Shown: positions 22,670 to 36,012 of the stretch, one piece after another
How the letters are laid out: every line of letters begins with the position of its first letter
Numbering within the stretch: the first letter of the stretch is position 1
DNA from: Spodoptera frugiperda
Taxonomy: Eukaryota > Arthropoda > Insecta > Lepidoptera > Noctuidae
Length of the DNA: 64,000 bases
Assembly (NCBI RefSeq): GCF_023101765.2
Contig: NC_064214.1
Coordinates: forward strand, 9,926,001 to 9,990,000
Direction: 5' to 3'
The notes under the pieces: model-generated
Databases searched by the model: none
Seen by the model: the letters and a program-made list of their open reading frames with translations, nothing else
Told to the model about the DNA's origin: nothing
Made by a program: the position numbers and the translations under genes

Positions 22670-22735
22670 ACGAGCCGCGGCAGCCCTACGCCGCCCTACG
22701 CCGCCCTACGCCACCTTACGCCGCCCGCCTAAGAC
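22670..22735. repeat. GC-rich minisatellite
   Basis: About five imperfect units of 'ccctacgccg' in an otherwise AT-rich region. Confidence 0.8.
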
Positions 22736-22847
22736 AGTTTACTGCGGACGCACGACCCTAATGAAATTGACGAGGTGCGAGACACATGAGGACGGAGGCT
22801 GCTGATTTATCTCAAGATTATTTAAAGGTAAGTTTGTTTTAAGGTAA

Positions 22848-22888
22848 GGGAGATCCTTTATTCAACAGTGGACATCTTCTGGTTGATG
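22848..22888 (+). mobile_element. RTE-like LINE tail remnant
   Basis: 'ggagatcctttattcaacag', 'tggacatcttctggttgatg' and a GAT run match the end of the fragment at 14511-14632. Confidence 0.55.
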
Positions 22889-22917
22889 ATGATGATAAAA
22901 TTTGTTCTATACGTGAA

Positions 22918-23130
22918 ATGAATAAACCAATCCTATCAGTTAATAAATTGTTTGCAATGGGACATGGTAAAACTGCTAGGGAGTGGAATTCTTTGCCAGA
23001 GTCTGTGTTTCCTGATGGGTATAACCTGGGTGTCTTCAAAGCTCGAGTGAATATAGGTTGCTTATGGGTAGACGTGCTCCTTCCTAGGCCGCATCATCAC
23101 TTACTATTAGGCGAGGAAAAGGTAATAAAA
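22918..23130 (+). pseudogene. LINE reverse-transcriptase ORF, C-terminal remnant
   Basis: About 65 codons encode GHGKTAREWNSLPESVFP and then YNLGVFKARVN, matching the C-terminal 'WN-LP--VFP--Y-L--FK-R' signature of CR1/jockey-type polymerase ORFs of insects. Catalytic and endonuclease domains are absent, so it is a dead 5'-truncated copy. It ends at an A run near 23130 and sits directly after an RTE tail remnant. Confidence 0.75.
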
Positions 23131-25343
23131 AAAAAAATTTGAAAAATTTTATACTTTAACTTAGAGAAAAATCTATCTCAATTCTCCTCTCTCTTGTGTA
23201 GCAGACCACATACACAAAAATTGGCGCGGACGTGTAAAAACAAACGTCTCCCCTCAGTGTCCGCTTATCCGCACTTTTTGCGGACATCCGTGACGTCATC
23301 CACTTAACGCTAAAATATATCCGCACTTTTTACGGCGATAATAAGGAAAACCTGTTGGTTTGTCGCGGCACCACTTACTGTAATGTGAGAGTCACAAGTT
23401 ATAGTGTGTGTTGCTGTGGGTTGCTTTGTTTTGCTTAGGTAATAAGTATTTGTTATGGATTGATAAAAAGATTTGAATAAAAATGTTTAGGTTCGAGAGT
23501 TCTGTAATTAGTTTAGAGTTCACTGATCATTATTTTGCACCGTTTAAAAAAAGGTCCTTCCTATGTCAGTCTGATACTGGGTACAGTATGTATGGTACTG
23601 GGTATGTGGCACGGTGGTAACCAAAATCGTAATAAATCAGGGGATTTTAATTAGGGACCAACAAATGCTAACCACAAGTCCATAACACTATGCATCTAGT
23701 GTCATCGCCTCATAGTCGTGTTTACTACTGTTGAATGAACTAGGTAATTAGACTATAGCTATATACAAATTCTAATTTGATCAATCAGTAAGTACTTATA
23801 TATCGAAATAATCTTTTACTCAAAATACGCCTGCGACATACAAATATTACCTACGTAAATATGTCTGTATTATACAGTTTGTGAAAATATCTAAACACGT
23901 AGCCGCCATTTGCAAATTACCGACAAATGTCAATACACAATATCCATTTTTACCGTTTCATATCACGTCAGTTTGTGGCTCAATAAAACGGATACCATTG
24001 CTTAACAGAAAAAAAAAGAAAAACAATAAGAAACCTTACCTTACCAATCTTACCTCAGCATCTGTTGCGAAAAATTTTCATATTTTTACTTAAACCTTTT
24101 TTTTGAGACAAAAATTCTGCCGTGAATTGCCACCAATTTACATAGTCATAAATATATTTGATTCTTGACTGCATTGGAGTTTTTCCGTGGGGTAAAAAGT
24201 ACCCCTCGGGTTTTTTTTGCCCTAAAGATAAGACATGTCAAGTCCTGACAGATGTCACTGTGTGCGGCGGGTAAAACAAGAGATTGTCAGTTTTCCCGGC
24301 TTCAGTGTCGTGTTCTTACTTTTTCTCGAAAGATAAAATAGAAAAGTTTTTGGTTCGGGTTTGTTAAAACAAATGCGGTTTTTTAAATAGGTAGTTGTTT
24401 TTTGGCAGTGATAATTCTTTTACTTGTTTTTTTAATTATTTTATCATTGATTACAACGTAACTCGCAAATTATTTCCTTGATTTCTTTTTGCAATCCATA
24501 AATATCACCTTAATTTTTGCTAGGTGAAACTTGCTTTATGTTTCTTGAATTGAAATCAAAATGTTACTAAAAATACACTCGATACTTCTTCTCTGTATCA
24601 ATGACAAATTCACAACTATAACAAACATGCGGGCTTGACCCATGATAAGAAGATATTTAAATTATTTTCTAACACCGTGTCACAGCTTCCTACATCTTCC
24701 CACACATCCATATCAGATCAACATCCAGGACTATTATGTCTATCAAACCAAATATAAAATTCTTCAACACAATATATCATAGAACTACCAATAACTCGCT
24801 TCACAGCATACTCACTCCTAAACCCAAAAGTCATAAGCCACAAAATTCCATACACACAAAACCATTTCCACTAACATTCCCATATTTGCTTTAAACAAAA
24901 AAAAAAAATTTTGTCAAGCAAGATACCGTCCGAAATCTTTGATTAATGATATCAACCCGCCACCGCCGGCGGGGTACAAAAAGACCCGTTAAGAAAACAA
25001 AATAAAACGAATATTCTAATGATACGTTTAACGTGTCCATGTAATTGTTGTAACAACCATTAGCAAAACGGTTCCCTTTAAGAATGACCTGTTTACTTTG
25101 CGATGGCCAGTTGAACAAATATGTCTGTCGCGACATCATTAATTATCACCTTTGTTAACCAATATTCGCACGGAAGCCGTAGGCGGCTGTAAGATACGTT
25201 AGCACCCTTCTCTTTGATGTCATTTGACCGTATTAATTGCATTCTGAAATATTAATTGTAGGTTATATTACACATCTTAATAGAAAATAGGTATATGACT
25301 ATAGTTTACTGTAATACCCATAGCTATATCAGTTTAAACATAG
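23131..25343. other. Intergenic DNA, no gene recognised
   Basis: No transposon copy clearly recognised. 23222-23345 has small hairpins ('tccgcactttttgcgga'). 24900-25240 is less AT-rich than its flanks and appears single-copy here; it might be conserved non-coding DNA, which cannot be tested from one sequence. Confidence 0.4.
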
Positions 25344-25510
25344 TCAAAGTAAAAATTATTTATTTCAAATAGACCAGGAAGGTGCTTCTAAACTTTAAAA
25401 ACATCTATCTATCTATCGGTCAGTCCTCTAGTGAAGCTATTTGCTCGTTCCAAAGTGTAGATTCTTATGGAGAAGAACGAGCAAGAAACTCCATAGGTTA
25501 CTTTTTTCCA
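25344..25510 (+). mobile_element. SINE-like family E, copy 1
   Basis: Starts 'caaagtaaaaattatttatt' and contains 'ctattgctcgttcc'-like sequence, 'caaagtgtagattc' and 'gaacgagcaagaaactcc'. Related copies: 29322, 34330, 41050, 42268(-), 47332, 57176(-) and 60965(-). The 'caaagtcaaag' end behaves like a repeat tail. Confidence 0.75.
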
Positions 25511-28500
25511 ATCAGATTCACAATACAATTCTTGGTTACATTGTTTCGATTGCTTCAACTATGTGAGAACAATATACAGTCAAAGGGATAGAAAAAGAAA
25601 ATAACCTTGAGGACAACAAAATTAATGCAAACATGAGCGTTATTTATAGTATAACACAGCAAATGATTTCATACAACACCATGTTCTTCCAAGCGCAATC
25701 CATCAACTGCTGCCGATTAGCATCTTATGAAACACTTAACACTAATTGCATTCACCCTTCAGTACCTTTACAAGCCACATATGTCTCATACATTCAGGAG
25801 TTAAAAATGGCTGCCTTTCTGTCTTGTATGCCTTACATTGCTGTCCACAACAGTTTAGTTCCAGTTACAGACCTAAACATATCCAGGAATGGATAGCAAA
25901 TTAAGATGAAGATCAGGAGGCAAGCACAGCCCTTGTTTAAAACCAAACCATCAAAACGACGAGAGTTGTCATCAAATACGCATCCTTGGAGGGCGGGAAT
26001 CAGTTTTAAAAGCCATTAGAGGACGAAGGGGACGAGGCTGTAATTAGACTGCGTTAATATTTAACAAGTGCGACGCCACACAGATTAGCGTAATGCCGGC
26101 CCAGCTGCGTCCAGACTCCCGACACCTTCTGTGACTCGAGCTTTTAAAAAAGCCACTCTGTCAACGGGATCGTCAAAAATTAATTACGTTATAGCCTGCT
26201 CCGTAAAAGTAAAAAGGACATTCCGAGCTAATGGCTTTGTGATAACCTCCACACAAGCAAACACTGAAAGAATAACTAAACAACCTTCTTTGCGGACGAA
26301 ACAACGCCGCGGGACACAATCAATATTTTCCTTTCATTACAAAAGATTCAAAGTTACACCTTTACGAAAATATGGAAGCTAATTAATTCACGGAAAGTAA
26401 GGTACGAAGTTTGAACAGATTCGGGTAAAATCGGCCAAGTGTAATCCTTTTACCCTTTCTGTGCAATTAGAATTAGAGGCAAGACGGGCCCGACATCTGC
26501 GGGTTAACTAATGGCGAATGCATTATTAAAGCCGTCCGCAGCGCGCGAAGGGTTGGGGACAGATTATGTTATTATGGATTTAGGTTTCTGTTTAATATGC
26601 TGATGTGTTGATGATGGAGTACTTGGCAAATTGCATCAATTTTTACTGAGCAACGCTCCTTGTAGATAGTGCTACGAAGTGACTAACATAATTATTATTT
26701 TCATAGCGTTCGCCTTATGAATTTTATTTATCTTAACGTATTATTTAAACACCAAATCAAAAGATATTATCCTTGATGTACCTATCTCTGTTGCAGACAA
26801 AAATATACCTTAGGTACTTAATTTTCTTTTATTTTAAAGTCAGATTGCATGTAAAACTGTACTTACTTGCCACCAACTTTAAATTCAACATGCAACAACA
26901 CATCACAATTGATTAATAGACTTCCTCACTTCCCACAACCAACAGGTTTCCAAGTTTCAAGCTGCAATACGAGGAAATTTGTCAAGTCATACACTGAGAC
27001 GTTTCACATCATTACTGACCGTCACCCTGCCATGAGAATCTCCAGCCAATCAGTCACACTTTCCACCCGGAACCAGGATTTGCATACGCAAAAATAACAA
27101 TAGAGGCTGAAGAAGTTAATGGGATGTCCCTTGGTTAACAAAAGGGTTAAACAAAAGTGAAAGGTATAAAAAGTCATATTAATGCGATAGATGAATCATC
27201 CCGGGTCCGTTAGACCGGTCGTAGACGTTTTAGTGTTAAGTCCATTAAGGTAACTCGGGTGTTTGTTTAAGTCATTATTCCTTTCTTTTGGTTAGCTTTA
27301 AAGATTTATTCTGTTACGCCGATTTGCATTGTTTTCAGGTGTGACTTTTATCGTTATTTGAAAATGTTGGACTGTCTTCGTTTCAAGAGTGTGTCGGCAG
27401 AATTATGGCTGAGTTTTTTTAAGCCGTTTAAGTTGCAATGGACGATTTTAATGATGTCTCTTGTCTAGCAGATGTCATAAGTTGTAGTTGTATTGCACTG
27501 AAATTCACTGTCGTATACATAAAGCAATATAGGTTCCTTAATGTCAATTTTATATATCAGTAGAAAAACTGATGACGACCGTGTTTCAATATATTAATAT
27601 ATTATTAATAATATTTACTGGCCAAATCCTTTTTCGAGGACTGAATTGTTTAACTTTTTCATTTTCATTAGTCTTATGTTTCTCTTTGTTTTTTATATTG
27701 TGGTATATATGTTATTAGCAATAAGTTAAACCTATAGTTAGTATCTAAATGGTGTTATTAGTCTGTAAGCCTTCCTTAAAATAAATAAATAAATATAATA
27801 AGCCCAAAACAAAAACAAAAACGATTGGTCGTCTTTCTGAAAATAATATTAATAGTAAACAAGTGATTTCTTCTAATTAAAATACAACAAATTCCTAAAT
27901 CGAAGTATACACAAAAGAAAATTTCATACCTATTCTAAGTTTAATAATCAAAAAGAAACTAATACACAATACAATAGAAAGTAATCTCTAAATACTAGAA
28001 CATGAAACAAGTCGAGACGTATCAAGTATCATTATAATAGGCAATTAGAACTGTGAAGAAGTAGATAAAGTACCAGCAGACCACGACCTTCACAAACATA
28101 CTAATCTCTTAGAAGATAGGGATCATGCTATAGTGGACGTTATAACCAAAGTAGAAAGAACTCTGCGGTTAATAGATGAGGGAATGAACTAGGGGTCTTG
28201 TTATAGTTGATGGTCCAAAGATGGGGTTGTTACTTATTCTAAAAAGGGCTATTTGTTTTCATCCGTCACTTTTTAGTAAAACAAACAATGAATAAATGCG
28301 AAGGACTTTTGTTATGTTTCCCATAGCTTCCATTGTGTGTATTGTCACCTTTGTGCCCTGTTGTGTAGACTTTTTGTTGTCTTTTGTATGGCCAACCGGG
28401 ATTGTCTGGTTGTATGATGCTACTGTTGGTTAATTAACCACTGTTATACCTTCGGTTTCTTTTTCAGGTTCAGCTATGATCAGTTTTGTGGACTGTTATT

Positions 28501-29321
28501 GTTATTTTATTATTATGAATGGAGTATCGTCAGTAATTAAATATTTTGCTAGTAACTTGTATGTAATTATGGTTTGATTTTGCAATTGCACAGTAAAGTA
28601 TAGTGAAACAGTAAAGTAGTAAAAATAATGGCAGTGGTTAGGCATACAATTTTACACATACACACATAAAATTAACAACAAACACACAAATATAGGCACT
28701 CATAAATATTCACGAAACCCAAAATATTTACAGTAGTTAACAAAACTACAACTAACAATTAGAAAACATAGTCGGAATTCTCCAAATTTCTCCGGCTGCG
28801 CGCGTCATACAAACGTCAATCAAAAACCTCTTTGGGTGGCAGAGGTCGCTGATCATCGTATTCTACAAATATACCATCGTTCTTTGGACCCAGATGAATA
28901 AACAAATCAAGCAAAACTAGTCTTTATTGCGTGGTGTTAGTGGGAAATTTAGCCTTTCCAACAGCATCATCATCTTTGTTGAAGCAAAATGCTGTGAGTC
29001 CCTTTTTTGCTTGAAAACGTTCATGTCACTCTGTAGAATAAACAAGTCGACACAACGCTTACTCACTATCCCTTTTTATTAATATCAGTGGCTGAATACA
29101 CACAAAGGGTTTTGTACTCATTATACGTAATCGGAACAGCTCAGGTGTTATATTATAGTAATAATGGGGTTATAGATAAAGGACCGCAAATGAAGGGTCT
29201 TTCATGGGCGGTTTTTCGCTTTATTGACTGTTTTAGTGGTTAGTTTTGACTTTTTTTAATACAAGTAGATTTTAAATGTAACTTAAAATTACGTGTTGTC
29301 ATCAGAATCATGTGTCATTAA
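25511..29321. other. Repeat-poor intergenic island, first part
   Basis: No SINE, MITE or LINE copy recognised across about 3.8 kb, unusual for this part of the window. 25920-26570 and 27110-27330 are more GC-balanced, with complex, non-repetitive sequence and no long open frame. I see no exon. A regulatory role for neighbouring developmental genes such as svp is possible but unproven. Confidence 0.45.
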
Positions 29322-29425
29322 AATCAAAGCATTTATTTCTATTAATCCTTAATAAGGCACTATTGTAACGTCAATATTGAATTGTCCATCTCTCTGTTTG
29401 TCTATTTGTCAGTGCAGCTAGGTGG
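29322..29425 (+). mobile_element. SINE-like family E, copy 2
   Basis: 'aaatcaaagcatttatttct', 'ccttaataaggcactattg', 'aattgtccatctctctgttt' and 'gtcagtgcagcta' parallel the copy at 47332-47465; the 3' part is lost. Confidence 0.65.
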
Positions 29426-32313
29426 AGGAAGTATCATCTTTGAATAACATTTGGACCGACTTTTCAGCATTTACTGTTACCGCAGTAGCATAATAAATTT
29501 ATACCTTTTTTGAAGATGTTTTACTTATTATTTTCAATCACCATTCATTAGGCAAAGGCAACAAATAATTGTTGCATTCGATTATTCTAGAAATAGCCGT
29601 TAGAAAATACTACATAATAATATTAAATTCTCGACATACATACCTACATGATTGCTTTCAATATCATTCCAGTCTTAGCTCCCAGAGTCTATCCTATATG
29701 CAAGCATATCATGGAGGATTACGATTAGCCTTCTAAAACAAAGAACATCAAAGTCGCGATCAAAAAACTTTTTCAATTTCTATCGGAAAGAAGGTCCTCA
29801 AAGAGATTTGCATGAGGTCCGCACAATGAACGGTGTATTTTGCAATATTTTCAATACCCCAGCATGGGTCCAAACTACTCGGGGGTCTTTCTTTTGTCCT
29901 CCACTTTAATATCTGTGGGAATGGACATACCGACTCCATTTAGGTAATTTATCATTCTTAAACGAGTGAGGAGACCATCTACTATTATCCTTCGTCGTGT
30001 AGTCTTTCTAGTCTTGAAAGGGCGCAGTCTTCGCCCTTTGTCCGGACTTGTTCAAATTAATGACGTATTTGGCCCCAACGGGTTTTGGTATTAGCGATTT
30101 TGAGCACCGGACACAGGAGTCCGGTGTCCAATATTATGAATTATTAGCTATTTCGGGTTCCCATAAAATCTATGTGCCGCTATTTACGTGGCTGGACAAG
30201 GGTCACTCTTACAAAACATTATTATTTTGATTTATTTTTTCGGACCTCCAAATTGTGATCATCAATTTGCATAATACGAAAATAACGGACGATATATCGT
30301 AATGGAATGAGTTTCCAAAATTATGACATGAAAGAGGAAAAAATTATTCAAATAGCCTAATTTAGTTTAAGCATGTCAAGTAAATATAAATAACGACCAC
30401 AAACTTTACAATCAACGTCTCTCATTCAAAGTTAAACAGCGTAAAAAATGCGAAGACTATCAACATTAACATATCAATGTAGGGTCAGTATAAAGAAGCG
30501 AGATGACCACAGCATCCCTGGGTCAGAGGCCAGGCACAGGTGCCACGAGCCGCGCACGCTTTCTTTACAAAATCCCGATAAAGTTGGGGATGACATCGAA
30601 ATTAAGATGTTTTTTAATGTCCAGTAGTGACAGTGGACACGAGGCGACGTAAAAAATGGGGAGATGAACGAATTATAAGAGATTTGAAAGTAAAATGTAT
30701 GTGATGCGGGAATTATAGCAGATTGACATTAGCATAACTTGGTCGCCGCATGACGCGTGCTATAATGGTAATGTCACTTGACGTATGGGGTAATTTATTG
30801 ATACAAGACACTTTTTTTTTAAATTTAAAGCTTTTTCCATAGTTCGAAGAGATTACTTGTTTTAGAAAACCAGTATGAGTAGAGGTGAAATGATATTGGA
30901 AAGATGAAAGCGAAGTTTAATACAAGTTTTATGAATGGTGGTCATAAAATTCAGCACGAACACGAGTAGCGTGTCGCAACCACCAATCTTGGAGCTGTAT
31001 AAAGGAAAATTAATGTATACGGTAGAGACAGTAATGATGGAACAAATTTAGCGTACGTTAATGCTGCAGACGGATTCCCTAAAGAATTCAATGTCGCATG
31101 GAAATTAATGATTATCCACGACGAGACCGGTCGGTTTGTCCGTCCGTTAATTTATTACACGTAAACATTTCCCGATGACCGTTACGCCATGATGACGGAT
31201 AGTAAAATTTAAATAGAAAGTAAACAACTATGGATATATATACGCAAGTTTTATAAAAGTGTCAAAGCTTATATTGCTCGTGTTAAATTTATATGCAGCT
31301 AAAACGATGAAGTCAAAGGCTGCTTCGGATGTCAATTTTACGTGGAATATGTAAAGATTATTTTAATGTCTACTTAATAGTGATTAGTTTAATCTGACTC
31401 GTTTTTCGTGGTTGTAAATACGTTGGCTTGGCACGAGGCGAGGGCTTGAATTCTATGCGAGTCAAGCATATTATAATGGAATGGAAATACTTTTATCTGA
31501 AGCATAGCAGTCATGGAATTAATGGAGTAACTTTTTAAAAAAATAACCAAATAAATGGCGATACAATAAGAAAACCTCTTCGTACACTTTCTACAAATTA
31601 ATATAACAGATTTTTTTCCTAAGTAACATTTGTTAATTTACCTAAACCATTTTCCAGTATCTCGCACCGTCTAAACACCAAACCAAAATGTATTTGTGAT
31701 ACCTCTGGTAATGCAGATGTATTTAGACTATCGCTTACTCGTCAAGCAAATCGTAAACTTTGTTGCTGTTAAATTTCTGGTAACTAATCTCCAATTCCTC
31801 TGATTCCCAGTATTTCACCAAGTGTTTACCATCACAATACTGCCGATACCATCAGCATGTGACGGCATAATGCTGTATAATACCATCATTAGTGAACTCA
31901 TGTCATTTGTCAACTGCCTGACCGGAGTCAATGGCTTTTGCATTGATTGGCCTTACTAATAGTTTTAGAGAAATTCTAAATATCAGGAAGATATTATTTT
32001 ATTTGTTTGAAATGCACTGCTGTTTACAGATTTCGAAAAATTTCACATTAGACTGCTCGAGCAGTTACCCAGTGATTCACAAACACGAACCGCTCTTGCA
32101 GTTAGAGTCACAGCTGCAACTTGCAAGAAACAGCTAGAAGCTGTCATTGATTACTCTATAATTATGATGTAGTCTCTATATGATGCAGTACGTAGAAGTC
32201 TATAGTTCATTATGCAGTCGGAGCTTGAATCAGATGATCCTGACTTGTATTAAAGTTATGTATTCCAATTAAAAGTTGTTAGGTAACTAAAACTGAGTCT
32301 TAATTTCTATATG
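29426..32313. other. Repeat-poor intergenic island, second part
   Basis: No clear transposon copy. A short inverted pair, 'caccggac' and 'gtccggtg', lies near 30103-30125. The stretches 30520-30790 and 30960-31200 look complex and non-repetitive. No gene recognised. Confidence 0.4.
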
Positions 32314-32475
32314 AGCCGGAGCTGTGGATTACCTAGCAGGATTTACTCGTACCGGGGCTTCGGCTCAAGGGGTAGAAGTAGGAACGGGGTGGTTTTTAGT
32401 CAGTAAGAGTCTGACACTCTCTCCCACCTCGCCCAGGGCGGGAGAAGTTGTTGAATTGACCCATACAAAAAAAAA
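32314..32475 (+). mobile_element. SINE family C, copy 4
   Basis: 'gccggagctgtggattacc', 'gtaggaacggggtggttttt', 'gtcagtaagagtctgacac', 'cctcgcccagggcgggagaa' and a terminal A run. About full length. Confidence 0.85.
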
Positions 32476-33472
32476 CAAATAAGGTCTAGAAAAGGCTCAT
32501 ATACGCTAGGGTGGACGCTAAACAGGCTGATACAATTAGAGTAAGACAACATGATTAAAAAAAGACAAAGTACGATCAATCTTCAAAGAAACACCATCCT
32601 CGAACCTCAACCCTTTCACTCCAAAAGCAAACTTCTAATCAACACCGCCACATATCAAATTAACATTTCAATTTAAATTTTTTGCGGTCACACGAAACCC
32701 TCCATTAATTGGGTTACGGAGGGTTATACCTCAAGGGAGGGAAGGGTTATTCCTCAGGGAGGACGCAATTGATTGAGATGGATGTTGTCAACGGACAAAT
32801 TCGGAGACAATTTTTATTTTTCACTCTTCTTTTTTAGAACCCCTTATATTGCTTTTTAATCTTTTTGTTTTTTATTAACGGGTCGGGTTTTTGTGGCTGC
32901 GGTTTTTTAACCAACCAGTAAGTAAGGTTGTTAATTGTTTTTAAACTTCTTGAGTGGTTTTTACGATTGGCTGTGGTGTTCTTTTGTTTTTTAATTGGAC
33001 TAGTTAAGGGGAGTAATAATTGAGTTAAGAAGTTATTATTGGTGTTTGTTGCGGTTGGTTTATTCTGAAACTGGTTATTTTTTAATCATTATATAGGTAT
33101 ATTTATTTGGTATTGCGCCTTACAATCGCTATGCACCACGATGCATGATGGCGAGATATATGTATGTATGTAAAACCATTAAATAATACTTTCTTATAAA
33201 ACTCTGCTAAACATCAATCTGACCTTACACAAAACAAAATAGAAACAAAAACAAACAACAATTTCACAAGGAAATCGAACCCACTACCTATAAACTAAAC
33301 AATCCATCAAAATCAGCTGTCAAGACATTATACAATATTATACAAGCCTTAGAAATAACACAATTGGAAACCAAATATCAGATAAACTTTATACATTTCA
33401 AATCGACCATCGATCACCCATCTGCCTAATACGGACAACAGCACATGTAGCTATACCAGTATATCTATAAAT
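32476..33472. other. Intergenic DNA, nothing recognised
   Basis: Contains a short local duplication ('gttatacctcaagggagg' near 32723 and 'gttattcctcagggagg' near 32747). No gene or family repeat seen. Confidence 0.4.
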
Positions 33473-33570
33473 GACTGCACGGTTGACGCAGTGGCTGGGT
33501 GACTGCTTTGCGACGTGTCGCGGATTCGATTCCCGTGTCTGGCAAAAAAGGTGATTTTCTTAGTAAAATG
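33473..33570 (+). mobile_element. SINE family D head, truncated
   Basis: 'actgcacggttgacgcagtg', 'gctgggtgactgctttgcg' and 'gattcgattcccg' match the tRNA-like head of family D; the body is replaced after 'ggcaaaaaaggtgatttt'. Confidence 0.7.
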
Positions 33571-33746
33571 ACTTATTAGCCTGGAGTCTGGAAGCCAGTT
33601 TCGCATGGGTGTAATGGTGATATAATATGCATATAAACCGTCCTCTTGTATCACTCTATCTATTAAAACAAAATGCATCAAAATCCGTTGCGTAATATTA
33701 CAGATTTAAGCATACCAAGAGACATAGGAACAGAGAAAGTGACTTT

Positions 33747-33782
33747 GATTTGTACCATGTAGTGATCTACATGGTATAAATC
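33747..33782. repeat. 16-bp hairpin with 4-nt loop
   Basis: 'gatttgtaccatgtag' pairs with 'ctacatggtataaatc' with a single mismatch around TGAT. Likely a transposon remnant or cruciform-prone site; function unknown. Confidence 0.8.
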
Positions 33783-34329
33783 ACTACTAATCATAGTTAT
33801 TAAGTTATCATATAATGTTATACTCCTACAGAACTGTATTTGTATAGTTCTACATCTAAATCTGTCCATTCGTTTTTACTCTAAAAAGTACCAAACATAG
33901 AACATCATCACAAACCTTCACATATTTATCAAATAGGAAGTACGACCGTGCAATAAATTCTCAACTTTATCACAAAGCCTTACAATTCAAAATCGATTAA
34001 ACACTACAAACGGTAGAGTATACCTTCAAATGCTGTTGTCTCCTGAACAATGCCCATAGTTCCTGCAGACTATCGAGAGATGCGATCTGATAGGACATGG
34101 TTTACATAAATACCTTGTGTAAGTAAGATCACGCTTCTGCCGGCCTAATCTTTTGCAAACACGCGTGATAGTTTATTGCGAGAAACTATTACAGTTTGGT
34201 GTACATTGCTTGTTAATTTTTTAGTAAAGAACAAGAATATGTTTGACAATACTTGATCCCTTTATCGTCAATTAACAACTCAGGTGTAACTTTTACTAAT
34301 ACATATTTTGTTACGTTTCGTTTAAGAAA

Positions 34330-34480
34330 AAAGTCAAAGTCAAATAAATGATTTAATCAATTAAACCATAAATAAGTAGTTCTGAAATGTCAACAAATAA
34401 AGAAATAAATAATAGTCTGACAGTCTGTCGTTTGAAAGTGTAGCGTCGAACGGAGAAGAACGAGCAAGAAACTCCAGTCC
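34330..34480 (+). mobile_element. SINE-like family E, copy 3
   Basis: Starts 'aaaagtcaaagtcaaataaa' and ends 'gagaagaacgagcaagaaac', with 'gaaagtgtagcgtcgaac' between. Diverged relative to the copy at 25344. Confidence 0.7.
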
Positions 34481-34992
34481 TTAAAAAATACATGTTTAGT
34501 ATTTCTCTGATACAGTTTTCCAACCAAAATACATATAATATAATAATATGTGATAACAATGCAGAGACATTGCAAATTTGCAACGTACAACACAAATGGT
34601 AGAACTTACTAAGTTAATACACAGAGTTACTGGGCCGACAAGCTAAGTATAAAAACGGCAATGGACAAGCAACACATCACAACACTCGTTCGATACCCGA
34701 GTCAGTAAGAGACAGATGTGCGATAACCCCAGATAATCCTGAGATAACATCGCATACGATTTGCCTTGGCGCACGGTAGTAAGGCAAACGTTTCGGCCCA
34801 GTACGATGATGCTATTGATATTTGATATTTGATAGGTTTCTTTTTAGACATGTAGCGGTTTTGTGGACGTGGAATTAGTATGGAAGATATGAGGATATGA
34901 GTAACCTATTTGGAAGATTAAAATGTAGGTGATTTCATTTCAGTATCTAGGAAATAGTCTCTTTTAGCAAAGAACAAGAACATGTTTTAAGT

Positions 34993-35222
34993 TTGAGAAA
35001 GCCACACTTCGGCATGAATGGGCCAGCTCGACCGGAGTGATACCACGGCCTTACAGAAAATCGACGTGAACCAACAATTTCCCAACAACCCTTGAACCCT
35101 TGTAACTCCCTAAAAGGCCGGTAACTTGTAAAGCCTCTGATGATACGGGTGTCCATGGGCGACGGCGATTGTTTACCATCAGATGATCCTTCAGCTCGTT
35201 TACCGGCTTATACCATAAAAAA
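34993..35222 (+). mobile_element. SINE family A, near full-length
   Basis: Carries both modules: 'gccacacttcggcatgaatg', 'gaccggagtgataccacgg', then 'caacaacccttgaaccct', 'gggtgtccatgggc' and the end 'ccggcttataccataaaa'. A deletion removes the stretch between the two modules. Confidence 0.8.
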
Positions 35223-35720
35223 TACCTTACCTAATCCAGGGATCAAAACCAGAATCCATTCAATACCAATCTTTCAACCACTTAGTCAACAGAACCATCA
35301 ACGAATAAATAATTAATGACACAAGTACCTATCTTAAAGCTCTTAAGTAAATTCATGCGAAATTCAACCTTATAAACAAGTGTACAGGAAGATACATAAA
35401 TAAAATAGCGTGTTCCTGATTAATAGTACATGCAACAACATGTCACCTCGCCGGAGTGGTGACTAAACGGTCGCGTGTTTGATTCTCGAGTTGTTAATCA
35501 CAACGGAAATACATATCTATTGGCTTGTAAACTAGTTTTTGGTTGCGTCTGTACGAGTAGTTGGGGAAAAAAGGATTTTAGTTATCGAGGTATCTTGTCT
35601 GTAATCCTTTTTGATTCATTAAATAAAATCAATACCTATAGTGTTTTTAGGTTTACTATAGATATACTGGAGTATTCGTTCCTACTTGATATTTTTAATG
35701 GGAAAAATTACCCACTAACC

Positions 35721-35835
35721 GCCGTATTCATAGTGACTTTAATGGTTACTTGACGAATCCTTAGCAATTGTTTTCAGAACAAAATCGTTACTAAGGAATA
35801 GTTTAAGTAATCATTAAATGTCTCTGAGTGCGGCA
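35721..35835. mobile_element. MITE family 2, copy 2
   Basis: Left 'gccgtattcatagtgacttt' with 'aatggttactt'; right 'gtaatcattaaatgtctctg' ending 'agtgcggc'. The inner 'tccttagcaattgttttc' matches the copy at 11937. Confidence 0.75.
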
Positions 35836-35886
35836 ATAAGATTGGTAAATAAAACATTAAACACATACGTTTAACATATATTATGA

Positions 35887-36012
35887 CCCGGAGCTGCGGA
35901 CTGCCTAGCGGCAAGTGGGTTACCAGTCCGGCTCAAAAAGCAGGAGTAGGAACGGGGTGTTTTTAGTCAGTAAGAGTTTGACACTCCTCTCACCTCACTC
36001 AAGGCGGGAGAA
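35887..36012 (+). mobile_element. SINE family C, copy 5
   Basis: 'cccggagctgcggactgcct', 'agcaggagtaggaacggggt' and 'ctcacctcactcaaggcggg'; a slightly shortened copy. Confidence 0.85.
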
